Assembly (NCBI GenBank): GCA_003263775.1
Contig: JYJJ01000051.1
Span: 62,001-126,000, forward strand
DNA: 64,000 nucleotides
DNA from: Vibrio maritimus
GTDB lineage: Bacteria > Pseudomonadota > Gammaproteobacteria > Enterobacterales > Vibrionaceae
Reading direction: 5' to 3'
The notes under the pieces are model-generated. The model was not told the origin of the DNA and ran no database searches. It worked only from the letters and a program-made list of their open reading frames with translations. Shown here in pieces: positions 9,034 through 18,883 of this stretch. The first letter of the stretch is position 1. Each line of letters begins with the position of its first letter. Made by a program: the position numbers and the translations under genes.

Positions 9034-9962
9034 ATGTCTCAAGATATTGCAATGAAGCTGCCTAAGCCTATTGCTGCTAAGAAAACGCTTGGCAGGTTCG
9101 AGAGCAAAACACCGCATGGCTGCTTACTCTGCCGGCCATTCTGCTGATGGCGCTATTTCTTATAGGCCCCATTGTGGCGATTGTCGTTTTGTCCTTCACG
9201 GATTGGCAATTAGGCATGACCACATTTTCATGGGTGGGTCTCGATAATTATATCGAGCTTATAAATGATAACGCGTTTTGGCAGGCTTTAAAGAACACTT
9301 TGTTATACGTTTCTATTGTACTGCCGTTCTCTGTGGCTGGTGGACTAGCCATTGCGATTCTTATTGAAGCTCGTCCGAGTGGAAGAGGAGCGTATCGCAC
9401 CGCTTTCTTCCTACCTGTAATGGGGACGTTGATCGCAATGTCTATCGTTTGGGAGTACATCTTACAACCGGACTTTGGCTTACTGAACATGGTGTTGGAT
9501 AAGCTCGGCATCGATGGCAAAAACTGGTTAAACGATCTTGACACTGTGGTTTATGTGCTTGCAGGAATCGGTATCTGGCATCAACTCGGATACAACATGG
9601 TGCTGTTCATGTCAGGTTTGATGGCCATTCCGCGTCACCTCTATGAGGCTGCGGAGATGGATGGTGTGCCAAATGGATGGTCTCGATTTAGCTTAATCAC
9701 CTGGCCAATGTTAGGGCCGGTCACTCTGTTTGTGCTTGTTATCTCCGCAATTAAGGCGTTTCAAGTATTCGATACTGTCGAAGTGCTCACTCAGGGTGGA
9801 CCCGGAAAAAGCTCAGAAGTACTGCTGCACCTGATGTATGTGGAAGGGTTCCAGTTCTTCCGCACCAGTTATGCAGCTACCATCACCGTGATTTTCTTGT
9901 TCATCGTCCTACTCATTACCGTAATCAAGATGCGTTTCATGGAAAAGAAGGTGCATTACTAA
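9034..9962 (+). CDS. ABC importer permease, UgpA/MalF class (frameshifted)
   Basis: First membrane subunit of the operon's importer. About 310 residues and six predicted membrane helices, with the EAA loop near YEAAEMDGVPNGWSRFSLITWPMLGP. The start ATG 9034 directly follows the ATPase stop. One base is missing near 9110 in an A-run, so the N-terminal 38 codons and the rest lie in different frames; joined, they read RFESKNTAWLLTLPAILLM. The stop overlaps the next start (TAATG), showing translational coupling. Confidence 0.9.
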
Positions 9963-10789
9963 TGAAGAACATTGACTTATTTGGCTTGTTTCGCCATGTG
10001 ACGCTAATTGCTTTAGCCGCCTTATTTCTTCTTCCTTTTGTTTGGATGGTTCTTACGTCGTTTAAGCCAGAAGATGAGATTTTTGTTAACGAAATTAGGT
10101 TGATTCCAGAGCGTTTCGCAGCTTATGAAAACTACTCAATTGCGTTTTCTGAGACGCCATTAGTTCGTTTCATGATAAACGGCGTGATCGTGACGGTAGC
10201 TATTTTTCTGAGCCAAATAGCGATAGCAGTTCCGGCCTCTTATGCATTGGCCAAGTTAAATTTCAAAGGTAAACAGGTTGTCTTTATTGCGATCTTGGCG
10301 TGTCTGATGATTCCACCGCAAGCGGTTTCCATCCCTTGGTATCTGTTGATGTACAAGTTTGGTTGGTTGAACAGTTATGAAGCACTCATTGCCCCATTCT
10401 CGATTTCGGTATTTGGCATCTTTTTGATGAGACAGTTTTTTAACTCAGTGCCGGACGATTTGATTTCTGCCGCACGCCTAGATGGGTTTAGTGAATTTGG
10501 AATCATCTGGCGAATCATGGTCCCTACGGCGATTCCAGCTCTGATTGCCTTCGGTATTTTCTCAATAGTGGCTCACTGGAATGATTACTTTTGGCCGCTA
10601 ATTGTCGCGAACAGCCAAGATATCTACACCCCGCCACTTGGTGTTGTTGCATTCAAGAGTGACGAAGCAGGGGACAGTTACGGGCCACTTATGGCTGCTG
10701 CAACCGTCATTGTTGCGCCACTTATTATTGCCTACTTGTGTGCTCAGAAGCGATTCATTGAAGGCATTACGATGTCTGGAATGAAATAA
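9962..10789 (+). CDS. ABC importer permease, UgpE/MalG class
   Basis: 275 residues and six predicted membrane helices. The EAA motif region reads DLISAARLDGFSEFGIIWRIMVPTAIPAL. It forms the second half of the transmembrane channel with the upstream permease, whose stop codon it overlaps. The C-terminal KRFIEGITMSGMK is typical of the MalG/UgpE group. Confidence 0.93.
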   Translation: MKNIDLFGLFRHVTLIALAALFLLPFVWMVLTSFKPEDEIFVNEIRLIPERFAAYENYSIAFSETPLVRFMINGVIVTVAIFLSQIAIAVPASYALAKLNFKGKQVVFIAILACLMIPPQAVSIPWYLLMYKFGWLNSYEALIAPFSISVFGIFLMRQFFNSVPDDLISAARLDGFSEFGIIWRIMVPTAIPALIAFGIFSIVAHWNDYFWPLIVANSQDIYTPPLGVVAFKSDEAGDSYGPLMAAATVIVAPLIIAYLCAQKRFIEGITMSGMK

Positions 10790-10804
10790 AACACTTTAAA
10801 TCAG

Positions 10805-10826
10805 GAGCCTTCAATGATGAGGGCTC
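10805..10826 (+). other. Intercistronic stem-loop before the binding-protein gene
   Basis: GAGCCTTCA pairs with TGAGGGCTC (one G-U pair) around a 4-nt loop, in the 91-bp gap between the permease and the binding-protein gene. Such hairpins can stabilise part of the mRNA, allowing more binding protein than permease. That role is inferred. Confidence 0.45.
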
Positions 10827-10880
10827 TCCAAACCCTAAAGAATCAACACGCATTAAAAGATAAATCAATGGAGTTTAAAA

Positions 10881-12116
10881 ATGCGCCTTAGAATCTCGAC
10901 ATTTGCAGCGATGTTACTTTCAGCGTCGGCCTTTGCTCAAACAACGTTAGTCGTTCAATATCCTTATGGAGAGCTCTTTGATGGGCTACAACGTCAGCTT
11001 GCTGAAGACTTTCAAAAAGAGAACCCAGACATCAAAATTGAGTTTCGTTCGAACTACGAAAACTATGAAGATGCGACTCAGAAAGTCATGCGAGAAGCGA
11101 TTACCAACCAACTACCTGATGTAAGCTTTCAAGGTTTGAACCGAGTCCTTCCCCTTTACGAGCGTAATATCGCAGTACCTTTGGATCAGTTCATTACAGC
11201 AGAAGATAGATCTGAAAATGGATTTGATGACTCAATGATGTCGCCAAGCCGTTTTGATGGCAAAACTTATGGCCTACCTTTCGCGGTTTCTATGCCAATA
11301 GTGTATTTCAATGCGGACTTAGTCCACCAAGCCACAGGCAGCTCAACGCTGCCGGATTCTTGGGAAGATATCTTTGCAGTAGCCGCCAAAATCAATGGGT
11401 TGGATGGCAATGCACAAGGTTTTTATTATGACTGGAACATCACTGGTAACTGGCTTTGGTTGTCGCTGGTTATGTCACAAGGTGGCGATATTCTAAAAGA
11501 TGGCAAAGTAGCATTTGATGGGGAAGAAGGGCAATGGGCGATTAATAAATTGGCTCAGATGCACACTCAAGCTCAAATGCCAGACTACCAGCGCAGAAGT
11601 GCCGAGCGTTCTTTCAGTGCAGGCAATATCGGTATCTACGTTACATCGACATCTAACCTTGCCATGTTTGAGCGCGCCATTGGTGAACGATTCGAACTGA
11701 AAACCACACAGTTCCCAGAAGTCACTGAAGATGGCAGCTTACCAGTAGGTGGCAATGCTGTGGTCATGCTGGCGAAAGATAAGAAGCAGCAAGAAGCGGC
11801 GTGGAAGTATATCAAATACATTACCGGCCCTGTTGGAAACCAGCAGATCCCTCACTTTACCGGATATATGCCACCAAATCAGGTCGCAAACGCGAAGCTG
11901 GGTAGCTTTTACGAAAATCGACCAAACCACAAAACAGCGGTTACGTCTCTACCCTGGATGGATACGTGGGTTTCTTTCCCAGGCGCAAACGGTTTGAAAA
12001 TCACTGATGTAATTTCAGATGAGCTGCACTCTGTAGTTTCTGGTCGCCGTGCAAACGGTAGTGAGCCGAACCAGGTTCTCGAAGAAATGACAGAGAAAGT
12101 AAATAACTATCTATAG
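10881..12116 (+). CDS. Periplasmic substrate-binding protein of the phosphonate-locus ABC importer
   Basis: 411 residues, extracellular solute-binding protein family 1 (UgpB/MalE type). A signal peptide of about 19 residues ends SAFA-QTTL. Family features are EDFQKENPDIKIEF, GKTYGLPFAVSMPIVYFN and EAAWKYIKYITGPVGNQ. GGAG precedes the start. It is distinct from the ugpB at the left edge. By analogy with UgpB the ligand may be a phospho- or phosphonate ester carrying glycerol or a sugar, but nothing in the sequence fixes the ligand. Confidence 0.9.
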   Translation: MRLRISTFAAMLLSASAFAQTTLVVQYPYGELFDGLQRQLAEDFQKENPDIKIEFRSNYENYEDATQKVMREAITNQLPDVSFQGLNRVLPLYERNIAVPLDQFITAEDRSENGFDDSMMSPSRFDGKTYGLPFAVSMPIVYFNADLVHQATGSSTLPDSWEDIFAVAAKINGLDGNAQGFYYDWNITGNWLWLSLVMSQGGDILKDGKVAFDGEEGQWAINKLAQMHTQAQMPDYQRRSAERSFSAGNIGIYVTSTSNLAMFERAIGERFELKTTQFPEVTEDGSLPVGGNAVVMLAKDKKQQEAAWKYIKYITGPVGNQQIPHFTGYMPPNQVANAKLGSFYENRPNHKTAVTSLPWMDTWVSFPGANGLKITDVISDELHSVVSGRRANGSEPNQVLEEMTEKVNNYL

Positions 12117-12129
12117 AACGACCAAGTAA

Positions 12130-12160
12130 GCTCCCGGACTAAGTTCTGGGAGCGATTTAT
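12130..12160 (+). terminator. Stem-loop after the binding-protein gene
   Basis: GCTCCC pairs with GGGAGC across a 12-nt partly paired loop, followed by GATTTATTA. It lies between the transport and phosphatase parts of the operon and may only attenuate transcription. Confidence 0.5.
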
Positions 12161-12178
12161 TATCAGGTAATTGAAGTA

Positions 12179-12799
12179 ATGGTAATTTTTGACTTTGACG
12201 GTGTTATTTGTGACAGCCTAAAGCTGTGTCGTGACGCGTGTCAATTCGCTGCTAAGCAACAAAACTCCTCAGTGATTCTTGAGACTAATCCGTTCCGATA
12301 TCTAGACCCGGTCACGTTTGAAGCAGTTGCACAGGAGCTTGGGTTGAATGAAAACATTTTTTCACGCGATGTCGCTAGTTATCTCTATGAGTACGGCGAA
12401 CAAGCTCCGTTTTTCTTTGGAATGTCTCAGGCGATAGAAACTATCGCCGCCAGTCATGATCTGTTTATCGTAAGCGCCAGCCATAGTGACGTCATTAGAC
12501 AGCAGCTTCATCGACATAAACTGCTCTCGAGCTTTGCTGGGGTTCTAGGTGGTGATATAGCTGGGAGTAAAAAGGAAAAAATCCAACACCTGCAAACCAC
12601 GTTTAAAACAAAGGCGATCATGCTGGGAGACAGTATTAGTGATATTAAAGCGGCTAATGAAAGTGATGCTCTATCAATCGCCGTTACTTGGGGATGGCAG
12701 CCTCAAGGTTATCTAGACAAAGAGAACCCAACATTGATGGTTCACCATACTTACGACATAGCGAAAGCAGTTATATCCCTTGAAACTCAACTCAAATAG
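12179..12799 (+). CDS. HAD-superfamily phosphatase in the phosphonate locus
   Basis: 206 residues. The HAD motif I is IFDFDGVICDS with nucleophile D5 and acid/base D7; SASHSDV is motif II, followed by a Lys (SKKEK) and MLGDSISDIKAA as motif IV. A small alpha-helical cap lies between motifs I and II. It lacks the PhnX lysine motif and is therefore a phosphomonoesterase-type member. In this operon it may strip phosphate from a sugar or polyol product, but the substrate is unknown. Confidence 0.8.
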   Translation: MVIFDFDGVICDSLKLCRDACQFAAKQQNSSVILETNPFRYLDPVTFEAVAQELGLNENIFSRDVASYLYEYGEQAPFFFGMSQAIETIAASHDLFIVSASHSDVIRQQLHRHKLLSSFAGVLGGDIAGSKKEKIQHLQTTFKTKAIMLGDSISDIKAANESDALSIAVTWGWQPQGYLDKENPTLMVHHTYDIAKAVISLETQLK

Positions 12800-12811
12800 A
12801 CCCTATTTACT

Positions 12812-13624
12812 ATGAAAATCATCCACCTTACTGACACGCATTTTGGTTATACAGGACAAAAAATTTATCAGCGCTCGCCTCAACTTGCTTTAAATAAAGC
12901 GGTGGAGAGTATTAATCGAGAACATGGTGATGCTGAAATGGTTGTGATAACAGGTGACCTTGCTCATGCTGGGCATCCAGAAGCGTATACCAACTTGCAA
13001 AGCACCTTGTCAAACCTCGACATCCCGTACCACCTTGTCATTGGCAACCATGACCATCGCCCAACGTTGGCAGAAACCTTTAGCAACTTCGAATTCGACG
13101 AAAATGGTTTTGCACAAAAGGTCATCCAAACAGAGTGTGGGGTGTTTATTCTTCTTGATACAGTGAAAGAGGGGACACACGCTGGGACTTATTGTGAGCA
13201 ACGCTTTCAATGGCTGAAGCAACAGATTGATAGTGCCAATGGACAGCCTGTTTATCTGTTTATGCACCATGCTCCATTTGATACTGGTATTCCGGCTATG
13301 GATGCGATTAGCCTCGATAAGGCTCATGGTGAGCAGCTAGGTAATCTTTTAGGCCAATACTCTAATATTAAGCATCTGTTTTTTGGTCATTACCACCGCC
13401 CAATTGCAGGACAATGGCGAGGCATTGCATTTTCGACACTACGTAGCATGAACCATCAGGTAAGGTTAGATCTTAACGATGACAGAATGATCCAAGGAAA
13501 TTTTGAAGAACCTCAATATTGTGTTGTGTTATTGGAAAACGATCGCACCTTGATTCACTACCATGATTACATGCACGAGTCTGAAGAGTTCGAGATTGGT
13601 AGTCCGTTCGTGGCTCACATATAG
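12812..13624 (+). CDS. Metallophosphoesterase, GpdQ/class III cyclic-nucleotide phosphodiesterase family
   Basis: 270 residues, the same size as glycerophosphodiesterase GpdQ. Binuclear metal ligands are visible: D8 and H10 (TDTHFG), D49 (GDLAHAG), N79-H80-D81 (GNHDHR), the HH pair in FMHHAPF and H193/H195 (FGHYHRP). GpdQ-like enzymes hydrolyse phosphodiesters and also phosphonate monoesters. It begins 12 bp after the HAD gene. Its place beside phnX and a Ugp-like importer suggests it opens imported phosphonate esters to free phosphonate. Activity on cyclic nucleotides or glycerophosphodiesters is the main alternative. Confidence 0.87.
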   Translation: MKIIHLTDTHFGYTGQKIYQRSPQLALNKAVESINREHGDAEMVVITGDLAHAGHPEAYTNLQSTLSNLDIPYHLVIGNHDHRPTLAETFSNFEFDENGFAQKVIQTECGVFILLDTVKEGTHAGTYCEQRFQWLKQQIDSANGQPVYLFMHHAPFDTGIPAMDAISLDKAHGEQLGNLLGQYSNIKHLFFGHYHRPIAGQWRGIAFSTLRSMNHQVRLDLNDDRMIQGNFEEPQYCVVLLENDRTLIHYHDYMHESEEFEIGSPFVAHI

Positions 13625-13646
13625 GGCTTAGTTGGACATTTTAGTT

Positions 13647-13674
13647 GCGTAGAACAGAGCAAATTGTTCTGCGC
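13647..13674. terminator. Bidirectional terminator between the phosphonate operon and its LysR gene
   Basis: GCGTAGAACA pairs with TGTTCTGCGC around an 8-nt loop, in the 55-bp gap between two convergent stop codons. Confidence 0.6.
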
Positions 13675-13679
13675 ATTTA

Positions 13680-14578
13680 TCATTGGAGAGGTTGCATCAG
13701 ATGCTTTTCTGTACATTGAAGAAAGGCCTGAATTAAGCGACTACCCAGCCTCTCATTTGAAACAACGAAACTATACTTCATTGAAAGATCGATATTTTTA
13801 AATTTCTTAGCGACGATCTTCTCATCATGGTTATGTTCATGCTCCGTGACGACCCCGATCCCTAGCCCTTGGATAACACCCTCGCGGATCGCTTCTCTAC
13901 TGCCTATTTCAATACGGGAAGAAGGCTCTATGTCTCTTTTTCGCATCTCGGTTTCAAAAATATCCTGAGTAATGGAACCTTTTTCACGACAAAGAAGTAC
14001 CTCTCCTTTGATGTCTTCGGCATCTAAGTATTCATTGTGCGAGAGTCGATTGCTCTCCGGTATGATGGCAATGATCTGATCTTCTTTGCAGAGAAAACTA
14101 CTAAACCCGGGAGTAGAAGAGTTGTGAACAAACAATCCGATATCGACTTCACCGGCTTGCAGTAAATGCAGGGCATTTCTGTTTGAACCATAAATCACCT
14201 TCACTTTGATTTTGGGGTATTTAGCGATGAAAGTTTTTAAGGCTTGGGTGACGTAATAGGGCTGACCGCAGCAATTGTTAGTGTTCCATGTATCAGCTTG
14301 CCGTGAGATTGCATGAACTCATCGATCTCTTTCACACCATTGATAACTGAACGACAAAGAGGCATCAATTGTAACCCTAAGTCAGTTAGTCGGTTGTTGT
14401 TTCTTCCTCTGGTGAAGAGCTTTGCGTTGTATTGTTGCTCAAGCTCGCCAACTTGTTTGATTATGGTAGGCTGCGACAATCCCAAGTTTTCAGCGGCTTG
14501 CTTGAAACTTCGTGAACGTCCTACTTCATAGAAAGATTTTAGTAACGAAAGAGTTGGAGTTGGCTTTTTTGTTGTCAT
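13680..14578 (-). CDS. LysR-family transcriptional regulator of the phosphonate locus (frameshifted)
   Basis: About 300 residues. The N-terminal winged helix (SLLKSFYEVGRSRSFKQAAE, LGLSQPTIIKQVGELE) is followed by the periplasmic-binding-like effector domain. One C is missing near 14255, where AVSPYYVTQALK should continue. LysR regulators commonly accompany 2-aminoethylphosphonate catabolic genes, and this one converges on the operon. ATG 14578 (MTTKKPTP) is favoured; the frame could extend upstream to 14626. The effector could be a phosphonate intermediate, which is inference. Confidence 0.85.
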
Positions 14579-14756
14579 ACGTCTGAAAAGAGAACATGAA
14601 TTGGCACTTTTATCCGTAACAAGCATATTGAACTTGGTTACTGAAAGGGCCAGAAAAATGATCTATTCATTGTTATAGAACTATATGGCAGTTGTATGAC
14701 ACGGAGAGGATTTCGTCTTCAGAACATGAGCCTCAATTACCGTTCAACTTTGAAAT

Positions 14757-15779
14757 TCAAAGTCTACTCAAACGCTCCAAGGGCGTTTTAAGAACCGCTG
14801 GCATCATGTAAAGCATCATTAATCGCATCACGTGATTGATTGCGACAAATGCCGGCTCAAGCCCGAGTAATAAGGCGACAGCCGTCATGGCTTCAACACT
14901 TCCGGGCACCCAAGCAAGTAACAATACCTGCCAATCCACCCCTGTTAAGAAATAGAAACTAGCGGCAAAACATAGGGTGACGCTAACGCCCAGAAGGGTG
15001 ACAATGAACCCCGCCTTGGAATAGCTGATGGCCTCTCTCAGTGTCGTGGGTGCTAAGCGAACACCAATGAGCACACCTAATATTGCCGTTGCGAACATAA
15101 TTAATGATTCAGGGACGGTGAGGGTAAGATCTGGCTGTGAGCTATGATAGACCGCGGCTGTAATTAGACTGGTTAGCAAGAATGGGGCTGGCACTCCTGC
15201 TTTACCGACCAGCTTACCAAGCAAAAAGCTCGTGACTGCAAGTAGCACAAGATGTCCTATCAATGTAAGGTTAAATGATTGAGTCAGCTGAGAGGCATGA
15301 CTTTCACCTGTTGATGCAATGACACCTGCCAACACGACCAGCAGTAGTAGACGGATAGAGTGCGAAAAAACGATCTTGGGAGAAGGTTTCTCCTGCCCTT
15401 CACTTATCACCAATATTGCCGCCATCGCGCCGGGGATAGCACCAAGTAGGGATTCAAACGGCGTCCACTTTTCCTTTTTGTAAAGCCAGAGAAAGTTCAC
15501 CGTCGTTTGGCAAAGCATACATAGAACGAGTCCCAAAAACAGAGGCAATGAAAATGAACCCACGAGGTCGGTCACAGGTACCGTGATGCCAATACTAATG
15601 CCAAGTATCAGCTGAATTAGGATAAGTAGAATATCGGGCAGCTTGATGATTTGACCGCTCAATCGAAGATAAACGATCGTGGCAAATGCGGCAGCGAACA
15701 GCTCGGACAGTGGCAGTGGGATAGGGCTCGCGAGCAAGGCTCCAGCCAAACCTACCAAGATGGTTTTCCATACCGCCAT
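14757..15779 (-). CDS. AbrB-family membrane protein
   Basis: 340 residues, about ten hydrophobic segments arranged as two repeats. Each repeat carries the family's Gly-Pro-rich motif: LLGAIPGAMAAILVIS in the first and LAWVPGSVEAMTAVALL in the second. Proteins of this family are often labelled ammonia monooxygenase in databases, but they are membrane proteins of unknown, possibly transport or regulatory, role. It sits between two unrelated genes and has no obvious partner. Confidence 0.82.
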   Translation of the reverse strand: MAVWKTILVGLAGALLASPIPLPLSELFAAAFATIVYLRLSGQIIKLPDILLILIQLILGISIGITVPVTDLVGSFSLPLFLGLVLCMLCQTTVNFLWLYKKEKWTPFESLLGAIPGAMAAILVISEGQEKPSPKIVFSHSIRLLLLVVLAGVIASTGESHASQLTQSFNLTLIGHLVLLAVTSFLLGKLVGKAGVPAPFLLTSLITAAVYHSSQPDLTLTVPESLIMFATAILGVLIGVRLAPTTLREAISYSKAGFIVTLLGVSVTLCFAASFYFLTGVDWQVLLLAWVPGSVEAMTAVALLLGLEPAFVAINHVMRLMMLYMMPAVLKTPLERLSRL

Positions 15780-15973
15780 AACTAGTCCTTTGATTCAATG
15801 TGATTTTCTGCTGTCGATTATATACCCAAGTCCAACTCTACAGCGAGGATACTTCGCAATACCTATACACGAAATTACTCCGCTATTTGTTTGGTAATAC
15901 ACGTTAGGATGCGGCACAATGCGCACATAAAAGGCTTTGCCCTGTTTTGGATGTATTGATTAAAGAGAGAGAA

Positions 15974-16639
15974 ATGAATTTTAAAGCTGCGATTTTCGAC
16001 ATGGACGGATTGCTGTTGGATACAGAAAACGTCTGCAAAGGTATCTTTGAGAAAGCTTGCGACGCGTTAGGGGTGCCATTTCTTGAAGAAAAGTATTTGT
16101 CGATTATCGGCTGTAATTCCAAAACCATTCACGCCAAATTGGGCGAGGCATACGCAGGAATCATTGACTATAAAGTGATTAATGAAGAGTGGCGCCAGCG
16201 CTACACCAGTGTCGTATTTCATCAAGCGATTCCCAAAAAGCACGGCGTTATTGAGCTGCTTGATTGGTTAACCTCCAAGAACATTCCTATCGCTGTTGCG
16301 ACCTCTACTCATCGCGATGTCGCCGAAAAGAAACTTAAGCTTGCAGGCTTAGACGGCTATTTTAGCTGTTTAGCGACAGGGTGTGAGGTCACGCGCGGTA
16401 AACCGGACCCCGAGATCTACCACTTAGCGGCTAAGCGACTTGGCGTTGCTTCAGAGTGCTGTTTGGCGTTTGAGGATTCCAATAACGGTGTAAAAGCAGC
16501 TGTAGCAGCGGCTATGCATACTTACCAGGTACCGGACTTAGTCGCGCCATGTGAGGATGTTAAAGCGCTGAATGTGCAAACTAGAACGTCACTGTTTGAG
16601 GTATACCAAGAGCTGTCAGGTAGTTACCTAACCCGCTAA
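15974..16639 (+). CDS. HAD-superfamily phosphatase, beta-phosphoglucomutase-like subfamily
   Basis: 221 residues from ATG 15974, which has an AGAGAGAG ribosome site; an in-frame ATG at 15947 is less likely. Motif I is [11 protein letters not shown], motif [10 protein letters not shown], the Lys is in [17 protein letters not shown], and motif IV is [12 protein letters not shown]. The helical cap is of the C1 type. Such proteins dephosphorylate small sugar or polyol phosphates; the substrate cannot be read from the sequence. Its stop overlaps the end of the convergent dadA. Confidence 0.85.
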   Translation: MNFKAAIFDMDGLLLDTENVCKGIFEKACDALGVPFLEEKYLSIIGCNSKTIHAKLGEAYAGIIDYKVINEEWRQRYTSVVFHQAIPKKHGVIELLDWLTSKNIPIAVATSTHRDVAEKKLKLAGLDGYFSCLATGCEVTRGKPDPEIYHLAAKRLGVASECCLAFEDSNNGVKAAVAAAMHTYQVPDLVAPCEDVKALNVQTRTSLFEVYQELSGSYLTR

Positions 16640-17881
16640 TATCGCTCGATGCTCAGCTCGGGCATTTCTTGTCTTCCGTTTGAAGCAATCAGCTCGGTAA
16701 GAATATCCGCGGAACCACAGGCCATCGTCCAACCTAAGGTGCCATGCCCGGTATTGGTATGCAGGTTGGTCAGCGGAGTTTTGCCGATGATCGGCGTTCC
16801 GTCTGGGGTCATCGGGCGGAAACCTGTCCAGTAATCTGCGCTCGCCAAATCTACGCCTTGAGGAAACAAATCGCTGACTACGTGGTTTAGAGTCGCTAAA
16901 CGTTTGTCAGGGAGAGCGGGATCAAATCCGGCTAATTCTGCAGTGCCCGCCACGCGAATTCGGTCATCAAAACGGGTGACGGCCACTTTAAAGGTCTCAT
17001 CATGATAGTCGACGTTGGCGCGTGGTTGGATCGATGATAGGCAAAGTGAGTGAGTAGCCTTTGACTGGATAAATTGGCAGAACAATACCATGGGGTTGCA
17101 GCAAAGCCTTTGAGTAACTGCCGAGTGCCACCACAAAGTGCTCTCCAGTGATGGTACCGTTTGAGGTGGTGACACCGACGACACGGCGCTTCTCAGTCTT
17201 TAAGGCTTTGATTTGAGTATCGAACAGGAATTTCACACCCGATTGCTCCGCCATTTTTTGCAGTTGCTGGCAGAAAAGATAGCAATCACCAGTTTCATCG
17301 TCGGGCAAGTAAAGTCCACCCACCAAATCCCCATGCATATTTGCGAGCCCAGGCTCTTGTTGCAAACACTGCTGGGTATCCAATAGCTGGAATCGAGTTC
17401 CACTTTCAGTCAATAGCGCCATGTCTTTTTCAATGGCATCAAGTTGCTGTTGAGAGCGAAAAATTTGCAATGTTCCTTGTGTTCGCCCCTGGTATTGGAG
17501 AGTGTGGTCTTGATTTAGTTTTGCCAGACATTGACGACTTCGATTGGCAATGGTGAGCATTCGGGATTTGTTCAGTTTGTATCTGCCGAGCTGACAGTTG
17601 ACCAGCATTTGGCTTGCCCAGCGAATAAGCTCCGGGCTCAAACTCGGTTTTATCTTAAGTGGCGCGTGTTGCTCAAATAGCCATTTAATGGCCTTGGTGG
17701 GAATACCCGGTGCAGCCCAGGGAGAAGAGTAGCCATAGGAAATTTGTCCAGCATTGGCGAAGCTCGTCTCCTCGCCAGCTCTGGATTGTCTGTCAACAAC
17801 TGTCACCTCAAAGCCTGCCTGAGACAAATACCATGCGCTTGTGAGTCCGATGACTCCGCTTCCCAATACAATGACTTTCAC
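16636..17881 (-). CDS. dadA: D-amino-acid dehydrogenase small subunit (frameshifted)
   Basis: FAD-dependent oxidative deamination of D-amino acids, membrane-associated. N-terminal Rossmann motif [18 protein letters not shown], then [40 protein letters not shown], and near the end [16 protein letters not shown] and [15 protein letters not shown]. One extra base near 17022 splits the gene; corrected, the junction reads [29 protein letters not shown] 17881 is chosen because GAGAAG precedes it and E. coli DadA starts at the same point. Divergent from a LysR regulator. Confidence 0.92.
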
Positions 17882-17985
17882 TATCGCTTCTCGCACTTTT
17901 GAGTTTTACTCAGAATGAATAATTTACATCTGATTAACAATCGATAAGAATTAATAGTAGGTTTTAGAAAAACTAAAGGCTCAAA

Positions 17986-18882
17986 ATGAAATCAGCATTG
18001 TTAAATGGGGTGAACTTGATTTGTGTTGTTGCTCGGCATGCCAGTATTACCAGTGCAGCAAAGCAACTTAATCTAACGGTCGGTGCAGTGAGTCAGCAAT
18101 TACAACAAATAGAGGATAAGTTAGGTTTTAGCGTTTTTGAACGCCATGCTCGTGGAATACGATTGACGGAACAGGGTAATCGGTTGGTGGAAGCCACAGA
18201 GCATCACTTAGCCGCTATAGAGGAAAATGTATTTCAACTGACTCGTGTTTCTGAGCGCAAACAGATCAGGCTCAAGCTAACCCCCTCGTTTGCTTTTAAG
18301 TGGTTGGTGCCCAAGCTTGAGAACTTTCATCGCCGGTATCCAGATGTCCAGATCCATACTTTGGCAGAAGGGGCGCTGGTGGACAGCGACAATCGAGACT
18401 TTGATATTGCCATCGATTATGGACCTATCCCTTATAGATGCTCAGAGGCTGAACTACTGATGGAGGAGTGGCTAATTCCGGTGTTGAGTCGCGACTATCT
18501 AGCTAAACATCCTGGGTTACAGCAAGGGAGCGAGGCTTGGCAGCAGGTGACATTACTCCACGACATAATGCCGTGGCAGGGAGTACCAAAAGACTATGAA
18601 TGGCAATACTGGGCTTCTGAGCAACGATTGGACTTAGAGACCAACAAAGGACACTTTTTCAATCGAACTGACATGGCTATGTCAGCGGCGGAGGCGGGTG
18701 TAGGCGTTGCGTTAGCAAGAAAGGCGCTACTAGGGGAGGAGGTTGAACAGGGACGACTGGTCGCCCCTTTTGCACCGATAGCGGCTCATGCAGGGTACTT
18801 TATCATTACCCAATTTGACGACCCGTATACGAGGTTGTTCAAAGACTGGCTTAAAGAGCAAAGCCAGTCGATATTAACCTAG
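17986..18882 (+). CDS. LysR-family regulator, GcvA-like, divergent from dadA
   Basis: 298 residues. The helix-turn-helix (SITSAAKQLNLTVGAVSQQLQQIED) is followed by a substrate-binding domain with the SFAFKWLVPKL and FDIAIDYG segments typical of the GcvA/AmpR branch. The intergenic gap to dadA is about 100 bp, so it probably controls D-amino-acid use. The ligand is unknown. Confidence 0.85.
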   Translation: MKSALLNGVNLICVVARHASITSAAKQLNLTVGAVSQQLQQIEDKLGFSVFERHARGIRLTEQGNRLVEATEHHLAAIEENVFQLTRVSERKQIRLKLTPSFAFKWLVPKLENFHRRYPDVQIHTLAEGALVDSDNRDFDIAIDYGPIPYRCSEAELLMEEWLIPVLSRDYLAKHPGLQQGSEAWQQVTLLHDIMPWQGVPKDYEWQYWASEQRLDLETNKGHFFNRTDMAMSAAEAGVGVALARKALLGEEVEQGRLVAPFAPIAAHAGYFIITQFDDPYTRLFKDWLKEQSQSILT

Positions 18883-18883
18883 C

